From: Wohlfahrtiimonas sp. G9077
GTDB lineage: Bacteria > Pseudomonadota > Gammaproteobacteria > Cardiobacteriales > Wohlfahrtiimonadaceae
NCBI RefSeq assembly: GCF_002252155.1
Contig: NZ_NEFD01000006.1
Coordinates: 62,001-126,000 of the forward strand
Length of the DNA: 64,000 bases
Direction: 5' to 3'
The notes under the pieces are model-generated. The model saw only the letters and a list, made by a program, of their open reading frames with translations, searched no databases and was not told the DNA's origin. Within the stretch, counting starts at the first letter, position 1. Each line of letters opens with the position of its first letter. Below, piece by piece: positions 1-9,676 of the stretch. Position numbers and translations under genes: made by a program.

Positions 1-143
1 TTTGCTGCCCGCTTTGCATCCTCATAAAACAGTTCATAAAAATCCCCCATGCGGTAAAACACCAACATGTGAGGATAATCAGACTTAATGCCAAAATATT
101 GTTGCATCATTGGCGTGTGGGCAGAGGCTGAAGCGGTAACCAT
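1..143 (-). CDS. mutS: DNA mismatch repair protein MutS, N-terminal fragment
   Basis: The minus strand from the ATG at 143 reads through position 1 without a stop, giving 47 residues that include [12 protein letters not shown] and [16 protein letters not shown]. This is the start of MutS domain I, which carries the Phe-x-Glu mismatch-reading motif (FYE in FYELF). MutS binds base mismatches and short loops and recruits MutL. The rest of the gene lies left of the window. A GGAG stands about 13 bases before the ATG, rather far for a Shine-Dalgarno site, so the exact start is open. The gene is divergent from the TerC-type gene, and the 115 bases between them must hold both promoters. Confidence 0.93.
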   Translation of the reverse strand, partial: MVTASASAHTPMMQQYFGIKSDYPHMLVFYRMGDFYELFYEDAKRAA

Positions 144-258
144 GTGACTATGAAATCTCCGATTTTGGGTTAAAATGTGAATTATTGTAAAATAGTTTGC
201 GTTCAATAGAAAAGTGATGCAAATTATACGCTTTATTTACTGCATATAGAGGAAATAT

Positions 259-1818
259 ATGGAAGTCCTGCTGGACCCATCGATATGGGTTTCGCTCATC
301 ATTCTAATTGTTTTAGAAATTGTTTTAGGTATTGATAACTTAATCTTCATTGCAATACTGTCTAATAAACTTCCGCCTCGTCAAAGAAATCGTGCAAGAA
401 TCACCGGCTTAAGCTTAGCGCTCATCATGCGTATTGGTTTATTGTCCGTCATGACGTGGATGATCACCCTCACGCAACCACTTTTTACCGATCCATTTTT
501 TCAGCATCCTTTTTCCGTTCGGGACATTATTTTAGTCTTTGGCGGTTTCTTCCTATTGCAAAAAGCCACCCGCGAGCTTCATGAGCGCATAGAAGGCGGC
601 ATGATTGTGGAAGGCAAATCAAAAGGCTATGCGAAATTCTGGCCAATTGTTTTACAAATCATTGTTTTAGATGCTGTATTCTCCTTTGATGCCGTCATTA
701 CAGCGACGAGCATTGCAAAACACCTTTGGGTGATGGTGGCAGCTGTGAGCATCTCTATGGGCTTGATGCTCTTTGCTGCTAAAGCATTGACGGACTTTGT
801 CAATCGTCATCCCACCATTGTGGTGTTGTGTTTAAGCTTCTTATTGATGATTGGTTTAAGCCTCATCATGGAAGGCTTTGGCATTGAAGTGCCTAAAGGC
901 TATATTTATGCTGCCATTGGTTTTTCTGTCTTTATTGAGCTCATCAATCAATTGATCAATCGCAATCTCTTAAAGCAAGAGAGCAAATATTCAAGGCGTG
1001 AACGCGCAGCGAATTTGGTGCTAAAAATGCTGGGTACAAATGATAAGCATGAAGAGAGCGAAGCTGAAGAAGAGGATGATCATCATTTAGATGAACCTGA
1101 AATCTTCGGGCAAGATGAACGCAACATGGTGAGCGGCGTTTTAACTTTAGGTGATCGGATGATTCGCTCGATCATGACGCCGCGCAATAATATCTCTTGG
1201 ATCAACATTCAAGATTCAAAAGAAGAAATCTTGCGCCAAGTCAAAGAGATTCCCCACAACTATTTTCCGGTGTGTGAGGGTCATTTAGATGAAGTCATCG
1301 GTGTGGTGCGCGCAAAAGACGTGATTGCCGATTTAATGACAACCGGTGAAATCGACCGTGAAAATACCATTAAACCTGCGATTTTCTCTCATCGCTCCAC
1401 AACTGTATTGAAGATGATGGACATTTTCCGTCATACAAATGCGCACATGGTGATTGTGACGGATGATTTTGGCTCAGTACATGGCGTGATTACGTTGTTA
1501 GACATCATCGAAGCGATTGCCGGAGAATTTCCCGATGAAGATGAAAAAGCATCGATTGAAGTGATCGGCGAAGATGAGTGGATCATGGCAGGTTCTTGTG
1601 ATCTTCATTTAGTGGAGCAAACCTTGAGTGTACGCGGCCTTGTGGATGAACAAGATGATTACAGCTCTCTTGGTGGTATGCTTGTGGACATTTTTGACAA
1701 TGTGCCTGCCGTGGGCGATTCCCTTGAATTGCAAGGCTATCTCTTTACGGTCAAAGAAGTGGATGATCGCAGAATCCTCAATGTGCACGTGGTTAAACCG
1801 AAATTGGGTATCTTGTAG
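259..1818 (+). CDS. TerC-type membrane protein with CBS pair and CorC/HlyC domain (YoaE/YegH type)
   Basis: 519 residues. Residues 1-235 are a TerC-like membrane region with several hydrophobic helices and acidic residues in helices (EIVLGIDNLIF, DAVFSFDAVITA), as in TerC/Alx metal-handling proteins. An acidic, charged cytoplasmic linker follows (about 255-285, rich in Glu and Asp). Residues 295-430 are a CBS pair (MTPRNNISWI, VHGVITLLDIIEAIAGEF) and the C-terminal 80 residues are the CorC_HlyC transporter-associated domain. This order matches E. coli YoaE and YegH, whose substrate is not settled; efflux of Mn or another divalent metal is a family-based inference. AGAGG at 248-252 supports the ATG start. 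hslO follows after 45 bases and may be cotranscribed. Confidence 0.88.
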   Translation: MEVLLDPSIWVSLIILIVLEIVLGIDNLIFIAILSNKLPPRQRNRARITGLSLALIMRIGLLSVMTWMITLTQPLFTDPFFQHPFSVRDIILVFGGFFLLQKATRELHERIEGGMIVEGKSKGYAKFWPIVLQIIVLDAVFSFDAVITATSIAKHLWVMVAAVSISMGLMLFAAKALTDFVNRHPTIVVLCLSFLLMIGLSLIMEGFGIEVPKGYIYAAIGFSVFIELINQLINRNLLKQESKYSRRERAANLVLKMLGTNDKHEESEAEEEDDHHLDEPEIFGQDERNMVSGVLTLGDRMIRSIMTPRNNISWINIQDSKEEILRQVKEIPHNYFPVCEGHLDEVIGVVRAKDVIADLMTTGEIDRENTIKPAIFSHRSTTVLKMMDIFRHTNAHMVIVTDDFGSVHGVITLLDIIEAIAGEFPDEDEKASIEVIGEDEWIMAGSCDLHLVEQTLSVRGLVDEQDDYSSLGGMLVDIFDNVPAVGDSLELQGYLFTVKEVDDRRILNVHVVKPKLGIL

Positions 1819-1863
1819 TATACTTAACCATTGATCTTTTATTTTTCCGTACAAGGTGAACAC

Positions 1864-2709
1864 ATGCAATCAAATGTGAATATGTTTCAACGCTTTTTAT
1901 TCGAAAATTTGCCGATCCGTGGTGAGCGCGTCAAATTGACCAGCGCATGGCAAGAAATTTTAAATCGCCGTGAATATCCTGCCATTGTGCAGCAATATTT
2001 GGGTGAATTGGTGGCAACCACAGCATTATTGAGCGCCACAATTAAAATCGAAGGTCGCTTGACGGTGCAAATTGAAGCCACCGGCGCATTGCAAATGTTG
2101 GTGGTGCAAATCACGCATGATGGCGGCTTTAGAGCCACAGCCACATATCGTGATGATTTGCCAGAAAATGCCACATTTAAAGCGCTCACAGAAGGTGGCC
2201 GCGTTGTGATCACAGCAGAAAATGCCAACTCAAATAACAGCTATCAAGGTGTGATTCCATTGATCGATGAGAGCATTTCTGCGGCGATTGAGCGTTATTT
2301 TGAAACTTCTGAGCAGCTTCGCACAGCCCTTTTCTTACGCAACAGTCAAGATGAATTGGGCGGCTTATTGCTTCAGCGCATTCCAGGTGAAATGGAAGAT
2401 GAAGATGCCTTCAATCGTGTGTGCCATTTAGCCGAAACTGTAACGGGCGAAGAGCTCAGCGAGTTAGATACGCAAACATTGTTGTATCGTTTATATTCTG
2501 AAGATGATGTGCGTTTATTTGATGCAGAGCCGCTGCATTTCCATTGCCAATGCTCGCGTGAACGTTCAGAGAGCATGCTCAAGCAGTTGTCTAAAGAAGA
2601 AGTGGATGAAATTTTGGCAGAAGATGGCCATTTGAGTGTGACTTGTGAATTTTGTGGTAAAACATATGATTTTACTGCACAAGATATGCAAGCGATTGAA
2701 CATGCCTAA
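1864..2709 (+). CDS. hslO: Hsp33 redox-regulated chaperone
   Basis: 281 residues when started at the ATG at 1864, which has AAGGTG six bases upstream; an upstream in-frame ATG at 1831 lies before that ribosome-binding site and would add 11 unlikely residues. The core reads RFLFENLPIRGE at the start and ends in the zinc switch CQC ... CEFC, the four cysteines that bind zinc in reduced Hsp33. On oxidation these cysteines form disulfides and the protein becomes an ATP-independent holdase in the cytosol. Length is typical for the family. It overlaps ubiX by eight bases, so the two are translationally close. Confidence 0.95.
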   Translation: MQSNVNMFQRFLFENLPIRGERVKLTSAWQEILNRREYPAIVQQYLGELVATTALLSATIKIEGRLTVQIEATGALQMLVVQITHDGGFRATATYRDDLPENATFKALTEGGRVVITAENANSNNSYQGVIPLIDESISAAIERYFETSEQLRTALFLRNSQDELGGLLLQRIPGEMEDEDAFNRVCHLAETVTGEELSELDTQTLLYRLYSEDDVRLFDAEPLHFHCQCSRERSESMLKQLSKEEVDEILAEDGHLSVTCEFCGKTYDFTAQDMQAIEHA

Positions 2710-3340
2710 TTTGCCTAAAGAACATCAACGCATTTCCATTGCCATCACAGGTGCATCGGGTGTGCAATACAGCCTTCGCCTGATTGAAGTGCTGCTCAAA
2801 GCTGATTACCCCTTAAATGTGGTGATCAGTAAAGCCGCTTTGCTGGTGTTTGCAATGGAAATGGATGTACAACTTGGCAATCAACCCCAAGTGCAAAAGG
2901 AGCGACTGCTTGCACTTGTGGGTGTGGATAAACCCGATTTACTGCGCATTTATGGTGTGGAAGATTGGAGCGCCCCGATGGCATCGGGCTCAAATGCATC
3001 GCGCGCGATGGTGATTGTACCGGCCACAACAGGTGCCTTGAGTGCGGTGGCAACTGGGCAATCGAACAATCTGATTGAGCGCGCTGCCGATGTGATGCTC
3101 AAAGAACGCAAGCCGTTGGTGATCGTGTTAAGGGAAACACCGCTTAACGCCATTCACATCAAAAACATGCTCACATTAACCGAAGCAGGCGCGATCGTGA
3201 TGCCTGCAAATCCTGGCTTTTATCACATGCCAAAAAGCGTTGATGACATCATCGACTTTATGGTGGCCAGAATTTTAGATCAACTCAACATTGAACATGA
3301 CCTCATGCATAAATGGGGCGATGATTCTTCAGTCAAATAA
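2702..3340 (+). CDS. ubiX: Flavin prenyltransferase UbiX
   Basis: 212 residues from the ATG at 2702, which sits inside the end of hslO; a longer frame begins at 2645 but would add 19 residues without similarity to the family. The N-terminus ISIAITGASGVQYSLRL is the FMN-binding start of the UbiX/Pad1 flavoprotein family, and VIVPATTGALSAVATGQSNNLIERAADVMLKE plus the RPLVIVLRETPLN-type segment are the conserved core (each seen in the translation). UbiX makes prenylated FMN from FMN and dimethylallyl phosphate, the cofactor of the UbiD decarboxylase in ubiquinone synthesis. ubiD is not in the window. Confidence 0.95.
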   Translation: MPNLPKEHQRISIAITGASGVQYSLRLIEVLLKADYPLNVVISKAALLVFAMEMDVQLGNQPQVQKERLLALVGVDKPDLLRIYGVEDWSAPMASGSNASRAMVIVPATTGALSAVATGQSNNLIERAADVMLKERKPLVIVLRETPLNAIHIKNMLTLTEAGAIVMPANPGFYHMPKSVDDIIDFMVARILDQLNIEHDLMHKWGDDSSVK

Positions 3341-3349
3341 GGGTATACA

Positions 3350-4279
3350 GTGGGACAAGAGAAATATCAGGTACTGTTTTATGGTGAATTAAAAGCGGGG
3401 CATAGCCAAGAGATGGCCATGCGCGCATTGGCAGGGGCATATCACAAAGAGGATGATTTCTTTGCCTCATGGTTTAACACCGATAAAACCATCATCAAAC
3501 ACGAAGCAACGCGCGAAGAGGCTGAATACATTCGAGATTATTTGGCCGGCCTTGGTTTAGTGGTGGTGATTGAACCTGTGGCAATCCTTGAAGCTGAGCC
3601 CGCAGCGGCTGTAGATCAACAGGCTAAAGAGACTGAAAAGCTTCTAGAAGAGGCATTTGTAGAGCTGCAAAAAACCATCAAAAATGTGCAACGCGACAAT
3701 GTCACCGTTGTGAAAGTTGCGCCAGCATCGATGCTCAAACGTGCAGGTGCTTTCATTGTGGACATGATGATCTGCATCATTTTATCGAATGTCCTGCTCG
3801 AGTTGGTGCTTGCGCCGCTTGGCATCATCAATACGTCTTTGTTGTATGAATTGTCAAATGCGTTAAATGGCGCAGTGACGCAAGAAGATGTGCGCAATGT
3901 GGTCAATGGCTATATGGCCAATGAGGATTTTGCAGATTTAGTGATGAGTGTGATGTTTTTTGCCTTTGCCATTCAAGTGCTTTATTTTGGCCTGATGGAC
4001 AGCAAATATCGCGCAACCTTTGGCAAACGTTTATTTAGAATCCGTGTCTATTCATTGATTGGTCCTCAAGTCTTGTTGCGTCAAGCCATTTTGCGCCAAA
4101 CGTGCATCATCACCGCTTTTTTCTTGTTGGTCTCTTTTTTAAGCACCATTGGTTTGTTGATTTTACTTGGCACATTCATCATGGGCTTTTATGACAAACG
4201 AGGGTTGCATCAAACGATCTATGATCGCATTACAGCCACGATGGTGGGTGTGGATCAAGCAAAAAACATCAATCAATAG
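3350..4279 (+). CDS. RDD-family membrane protein with N-terminal cytoplasmic domain
   Basis: 309 residues starting with GTG, preceded by AAGGG and only nine bases after ubiX. Residues 1-85 form a soluble domain of alternating charged helices and strands (EATREEAEYIRDYLAGLG then VVVIEPVA), which looks like the C-terminal fold of ribosomal protein L7/L12; that resemblance is by eye. After a charged linker, residues 125-290 form an RDD domain: LKRAGAFIVDMMIC carries the Arg and Asp signature and there are about four membrane helices. RDD proteins are poorly understood; some are Na+/H+ exchangers. The substrate here cannot be told. Confidence 0.75.
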   Translation: MGQEKYQVLFYGELKAGHSQEMAMRALAGAYHKEDDFFASWFNTDKTIIKHEATREEAEYIRDYLAGLGLVVVIEPVAILEAEPAAAVDQQAKETEKLLEEAFVELQKTIKNVQRDNVTVVKVAPASMLKRAGAFIVDMMICIILSNVLLELVLAPLGIINTSLLYELSNALNGAVTQEDVRNVVNGYMANEDFADLVMSVMFFAFAIQVLYFGLMDSKYRATFGKRLFRIRVYSLIGPQVLLRQAILRQTCIITAFFLLVSFLSTIGLLILLGTFIMGFYDKRGLHQTIYDRITATMVGVDQAKNINQ

Positions 4280-4359
4280 TGCAATGCTCTTTTTTTTAGT
4301 ATCATAAAGGCTTTGAACTCTCCCTTGATCAAGAATAAAACGCGTATAAGGAAGCAACC

Positions 4360-5280
4360 ATGAGTGGATCAATCGGATCTTTATTGTTATTAATCATTGC
4401 TGTGGCGAGCGGTATTTATTGGTTTATCTTAAAAAGACAAAACGATGAAGAAGACAATGATCGCATTGAGCCACACATTGATCATCATTTCTCTGAATTC
4501 AGTCAGCAAGCATTGCCTAAAGATGACGGTGAGGAGACTGTGAGTGAACCTGTGCAAACTGAAGTGGTTCAAGTGGCAGAAATGGTTGAAGCGCCTGCCC
4601 CTAAAGCACCACCGAAAACTGCTGCAGTGGATGAATCCACACAAAAACCTGAAAAAAGCAGTGCTGATCGATTGCCAGAAGATTCTGAAGATTTAGATGA
4701 TGCGCTTGACGAAGATGACGATGAGCAGATGGAAGAACAGGCACCTAAAGCCAGTTTTTTTGCGCGCATCAAAGAGATGTTCGCAGGTAGCAGCAACACA
4801 GAAGATGCGCATGATGATGCATCACAAGCACGACCTGAACCTGTGGGTACAGTGGCGCTTATTTTGCGTGCGCCCAATGATGCGCCGTATACCGGTTATG
4901 AAGTGCTAGAGACAGCTAAGGATCTTAAATTGATGGTGGGTGCCGATGGCTTTTTACAGCAAATTGTGACCACTTATTTAGGCGATGAACCGATGTATAG
5001 CATTGCGAACATGATTCATCCTGGCAGCTTTAACACACCTGATATTCTAAATACGGAAATTCCAGGTTTACTCTTTTTTGCCAGCATTCCAGGACCTGAT
5101 CCACAAATGGATACCGTGGAAAGATTGATTCATGCAGCGGCCTTTTTTGGGCAACGCATTGGCGGGACGTTGTTAGATGAGAATCAACAGCCTGTAGATC
5201 GCGATTATTTACAAAATTTAGTGGCCAAAACACGTGCGCAAGAGAAGCAAATCTGGGCAAAACACCGTTCACATCGTTAA
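4360..5280 (+). CDS. zipA: Cell division protein ZipA
   Basis: 306 residues. One membrane helix at residues 6-24 (LLLLIIAVASGIYWFI) is followed by a long acidic and proline/alanine-rich linker (residues 30-165, many Glu/Asp) and a C-terminal globular domain of about 135 residues (VGTVALILRA ... GLLFFASIPGPDP ... AAFFGQRIGGTLLDE) that matches the FtsZ-binding domain. ZipA tethers FtsZ to the inner membrane at the division ring and is confined to gammaproteobacteria. Its position directly before ligA is the usual order. AAGGA lies ten bases before the ATG. A strong terminator follows, so ligA is probably transcribed separately at least in part. Confidence 0.93.
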   Translation: MSGSIGSLLLLIIAVASGIYWFILKRQNDEEDNDRIEPHIDHHFSEFSQQALPKDDGEETVSEPVQTEVVQVAEMVEAPAPKAPPKTAAVDESTQKPEKSSADRLPEDSEDLDDALDEDDDEQMEEQAPKASFFARIKEMFAGSSNTEDAHDDASQARPEPVGTVALILRAPNDAPYTGYEVLETAKDLKLMVGADGFLQQIVTTYLGDEPMYSIANMIHPGSFNTPDILNTEIPGLLFFASIPGPDPQMDTVERLIHAAAFFGQRIGGTLLDENQQPVDRDYLQNLVAKTRAQEKQIWAKHRSHR

Positions 5281-5302
5281 TGCATGAATGCATTGCGTGA
5301 TC

Positions 5303-5340
5303 AAATGTTCTTAAAATTTGCTTTTTAAGAACATTTTTTT
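5303..5340 (+). terminator. Rho-independent terminator after zipA
   Basis: A perfect 14-bp stem (5303-5316 with 5323-5336) and a six-base loop is followed by a run of T. The stem is AT-rich, with A opposite the T run, so it might act on both strands, but only the plus-strand gene zipA ends here. Confidence 0.85.
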
Positions 5341-5355
5341 ATTGAAAAAATTTAG

Positions 5356-7397
<2,042 letters not shown>

Positions 7398-7398
<1 letters not shown>

Positions 7399-8078
7399 TG
7401 GAGATCTCACCGATTGCCATCATTGATGGCTGCTATCCTGAAAAGTTTGGCGTGCCGCGTCAGCCACGCTTGGTGACCAGCGCAACAGCGTGGGTGCGTT
7501 TGGTGCCGCCGTATCGATCAATGGATTTCATTGATGGATTGTCGCAATTTAGCCACATTTGGCTGGTGTTTGGCTTTCATCAAAACAAATGGCAAGGGGA
7601 TGCAAAAGTGCGTCCTCAGCGTTTGGGCGGCAATCAAAAAATGGGTGTTTTGGCAACCCGTAGCCCATATCGCCCAAATGGCTTAGGGTTGTCCGCCGTT
7701 GAAATTATACAAATTGATGCCGATGAAGTGGCCATTGAGATCGCCGGTCACGATTTAGTTAATGGCACGCCCATTTATGACATCAAGCCCTACATTCCCT
7801 TTACCGATGCCATTGTCACTGCCAGTACGACATTTGCAGCAGAAGCTCCGATGATGCATGCGGTGAGCATTCATGAGGATGCAGTGGCCATATTCGATGC
7901 ATTGCCAAGCCAAACCCAAGCCTTAATCAAAGAGGTCATTGGGCAAAATCCGCGCCCTGTGTATCATAAAAAGACCAATCGCATCTATGGCGTCAGTTTA
8001 GGGCAGTGGAATGTGCGCTTTCGATGGGTGGAAGATCATCCAGAGATTTGTGGCATTGAACCTTTATCTACACCATAA
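7398..8078 (+). CDS. trmO: tRNA (N6-threonylcarbamoyladenosine-37-N6)-methyltransferase TrmO
   Basis: 226 residues from the ATG at 7398, whose A is the last base of the ligA stop codon. It contains the family motifs GVPRQP and RSPYRPNGLGLS, with the SAM-binding RPN segment, and ends in a short C-terminal domain (KKTNRIYGVSLGQWNVRF). TrmO (TsaA/YaeB) adds a methyl group to t6A at position 37 of threonine tRNAs. Translational coupling to ligA is implied by the one-base overlap; no functional link between the two is known to me. Confidence 0.92.
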
Positions 8079-8100
8079 AAAAAGGCCCCATAAAGAGGCC
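8077..8100 (-). terminator. Terminator after hutX
   Basis: Read on the minus strand, GGCCTC (8100-8095) pairs with GGGGCC (8089-8084), including one G-U pair, with a short loop and then seven or more T. It lies between the convergent trmO and hutX genes and its T run faces hutX transcription. The run overlaps the trmO stop codon. Confidence 0.75.
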
Positions 8101-8130
8101 AAACGCTTAGGACTTGAGTGAAATAAACTT

Positions 8131-8631
8131 TTAGTTGAAGGCTTTGGCCAATGCGTGGAATTTCTCGATTTGATCTGGGAAAATCACACGGTTTTCATCG
8201 CGGCCTAAAAAGATTTTAAACATGATGCGGCCTTTTAAATCCGTCAATAACATGCTGTATGTGGCCGAGCCTCTAAATGGACGTTCGATAAAATAAATGG
8301 CGCCACAGTTGTCGAATTTTAAATGTCCGCTTAATCCGGATTCATGGCTGAGGTTATAGTAACCATGTGCCACAGATCCTTCTGGAAAAGGTCCTGAAAA
8401 TTCAAAAATGGAGCCCGATGAGTGAATGATTGTTGTGACTTTGCCCCATGTGGCCACTTCTTGCAGCAAGGCTTGAAAGTGCGCACCATCGATTTTTGTC
8501 CAAAAATGTTCTGGTAAACACTCGATCATTTGAGCTTCTGAGGCATTGTGTTCCTCGGCTAAGGATTCAAATAATACGCTAGGATTTTCCGCTAATTGGG
8601 CTTTGAGGGCAGTGATTTGTTCAGGGGTCAT
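8131..8631 (-). CDS. hutX: Haem-trafficking protein HutX
   Basis: 166 residues. The translation matches the HutX/HuvX family: an N-terminal helical part (LAENPSVLFESLAEEHNAS) followed by a beta domain with VTTIIHSSGSIFEF, HGYYNLSHESGLSGHLKFD and KIFLGRD. Members bind haem in the cytosol and pass it to the haem-degrading enzyme HutZ; in Vibrio cholerae the two genes are adjacent, as here. It follows hugZ on the same strand after a 161-base gap filled by a foldback element. AAGGAAGA lies just upstream of the ATG. Confidence 0.9.
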   Translation of the reverse strand: MTPEQITALKAQLAENPSVLFESLAEEHNASEAQMIECLPEHFWTKIDGAHFQALLQEVATWGKVTTIIHSSGSIFEFSGPFPEGSVAHGYYNLSHESGLSGHLKFDNCGAIYFIERPFRGSATYSMLLTDLKGRIMFKIFLGRDENRVIFPDQIEKFHALAKAFN

Positions 8632-8650
8632 GAATCTTCCTTTGTGTTAA

Positions 8651-8790
8651 GAATATATGCAAGCGACCGATAAGGGGGTAGTGTGATCAAGAGGTTATCA
8701 TCAAACTGTCTTATCCATCAGCGAGGGGGAGCTTTAGGACAATCAATCATCAGGGAGCGGTGATGATTGAGATCGCTTGCATATATGTTC
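8651..8790 (-). repeat. Foldback (cloverleaf-like) element between hugZ and hutX
   Basis: A perfect 14-bp inverted repeat closes the element: 8653-8666 (ATATATGCAAGCGA) and 8773-8786 (its complement). Inside are at least two further stems: a perfect 10-bp hairpin (8743-8752 with 8761-8770, eight-base loop) and a six-base pair GATAAG/CTTATC (8669-8674 with 8710-8715) around a small TGAT/ATCA stem. There is no T run, so it is not a classical terminator. It starts two bases after the hugZ stop. It could be an mRNA structure in the hugZ-hutX transcript or a short palindromic repeat of the ERIC/MITE kind; no second copy was found by eye in the window. Confidence 0.75.
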
Positions 8791-8792
8791 AG

Positions 8793-9401
8793 TTAAGCAG
8801 AGTGCGCTTGGCCGTGGCCGCGATTTTGCATTCTTTCATAGTCTGCATCGCGCACGTGACCTTTGCCGCCATTGCCTGTTAAATGTTGGATGTTTTCAGG
8901 ATTTTGTGGATCTAAACGGAATGCTTTACCAAAACCTGTCACCAAAGTGCCTTTAGTTGGGGTTAAGCGAAAGAGACGAAAATCGCCCATCTCTTTTAAA
9001 ACATTGACGGTTTTGCCTGCACGCAAAGTCAATGCTTCAATGCCTTTGTCAAACTCAGGATGGTCGCGCTCGATTTCTGTGGCGTGTACTTGATAGCTCA
9101 CGCGCTTACGGCCATAGATGTTACGAGTTTTGCTCTCATCATCGACAATCATGATGTTAAAAGTAGGATGATTTTTAACGTGTTGTGTGTGGGCAGCAAT
9201 GTCTGCAATGAAGATGTAATAGGCGCCATCAACATGCGCAAAAGGTGTATAGCTTGCATGCGGGATTTGATCGCTGTCTAAAGTGGCCATCAATAATGTG
9301 AGGTTTTCATCATGCAAACGATTGAGCTCAGGCGCGACTTGGGCAAACAACTCAGCACCTTTATTATCAATCACTTCTACGTTAAATTCATTGGATTCCA
9401 T
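8793..9401 (-). CDS. hugZ: HugZ/HutZ-type haem oxygenase
   Basis: 202 residues with the split-barrel fold of the pyridoxamine-phosphate-oxidase group: NLTLLMATLDSDQIPHASYTPF, then YYIFIADIAAHTQHVKNHP and a second part with FRLFRLTPTKGTLVTGFGKAF, which is characteristic of HugZ/HutZ. These enzymes open the haem ring and release iron. The C-terminus is rich in His (GHGQAHSA); a C-terminal His ligates haem iron in Helicobacter HugZ, but which residue does so here is not clear. It heads the hugZ-hutX operon and has a Fur-like palindrome upstream, so iron repression is likely. Confidence 0.9.
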   Translation of the reverse strand: MESNEFNVEVIDNKGAELFAQVAPELNRLHDENLTLLMATLDSDQIPHASYTPFAHVDGAYYIFIADIAAHTQHVKNHPTFNIMIVDDESKTRNIYGRKRVSYQVHATEIERDHPEFDKGIEALTLRAGKTVNVLKEMGDFRLFRLTPTKGTLVTGFGKAFRLDPQNPENIQHLTGNGGKGHVRDADYERMQNRGHGQAHSA

Positions 9402-9463
9402 GTGTCAAGTTCCATGTTCATGTGGGTGGGAAAATTGATAAAATTGATTGTAGCAATAAAAAT

Positions 9464-9513
9464 CTTATATGTGAATAGCAATCATTAATAAATAGTAATT
9501 ATTCTCATATAAG
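9464..9513. promoter_or_regulatory. Palindromic Fur-like operator between hugZ and leuS
   Basis: An imperfect palindrome has arms CTTATATGTGAAT (9464-9476) and ATTCTCATATAAG (9501-9513), which match at 12 of 13 positions. Between and overlapping them are AT-rich units such as GAGAATAATTACTATT (minus strand) that resemble the Fur hexamers GATAAT. It lies about 65-110 bases before the hugZ start. The haem operon context supports Fur; the match to the 19-bp consensus is partial. Confidence 0.5.
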
Positions 9514-9676
9514 ACTATTTTTGCGATTGTTTATTGTATTGATCTCATTGTTTTTTAAGCATAAAAAAATTACTGCAAATCCTAAGAATTATCCAGGATA
9601 AAAACTAGAACTATTGACAAAATAGGGTAGAATGAATGCTTTTCTTTGTTTAATTGATAGATTGGAATAATGCCGT

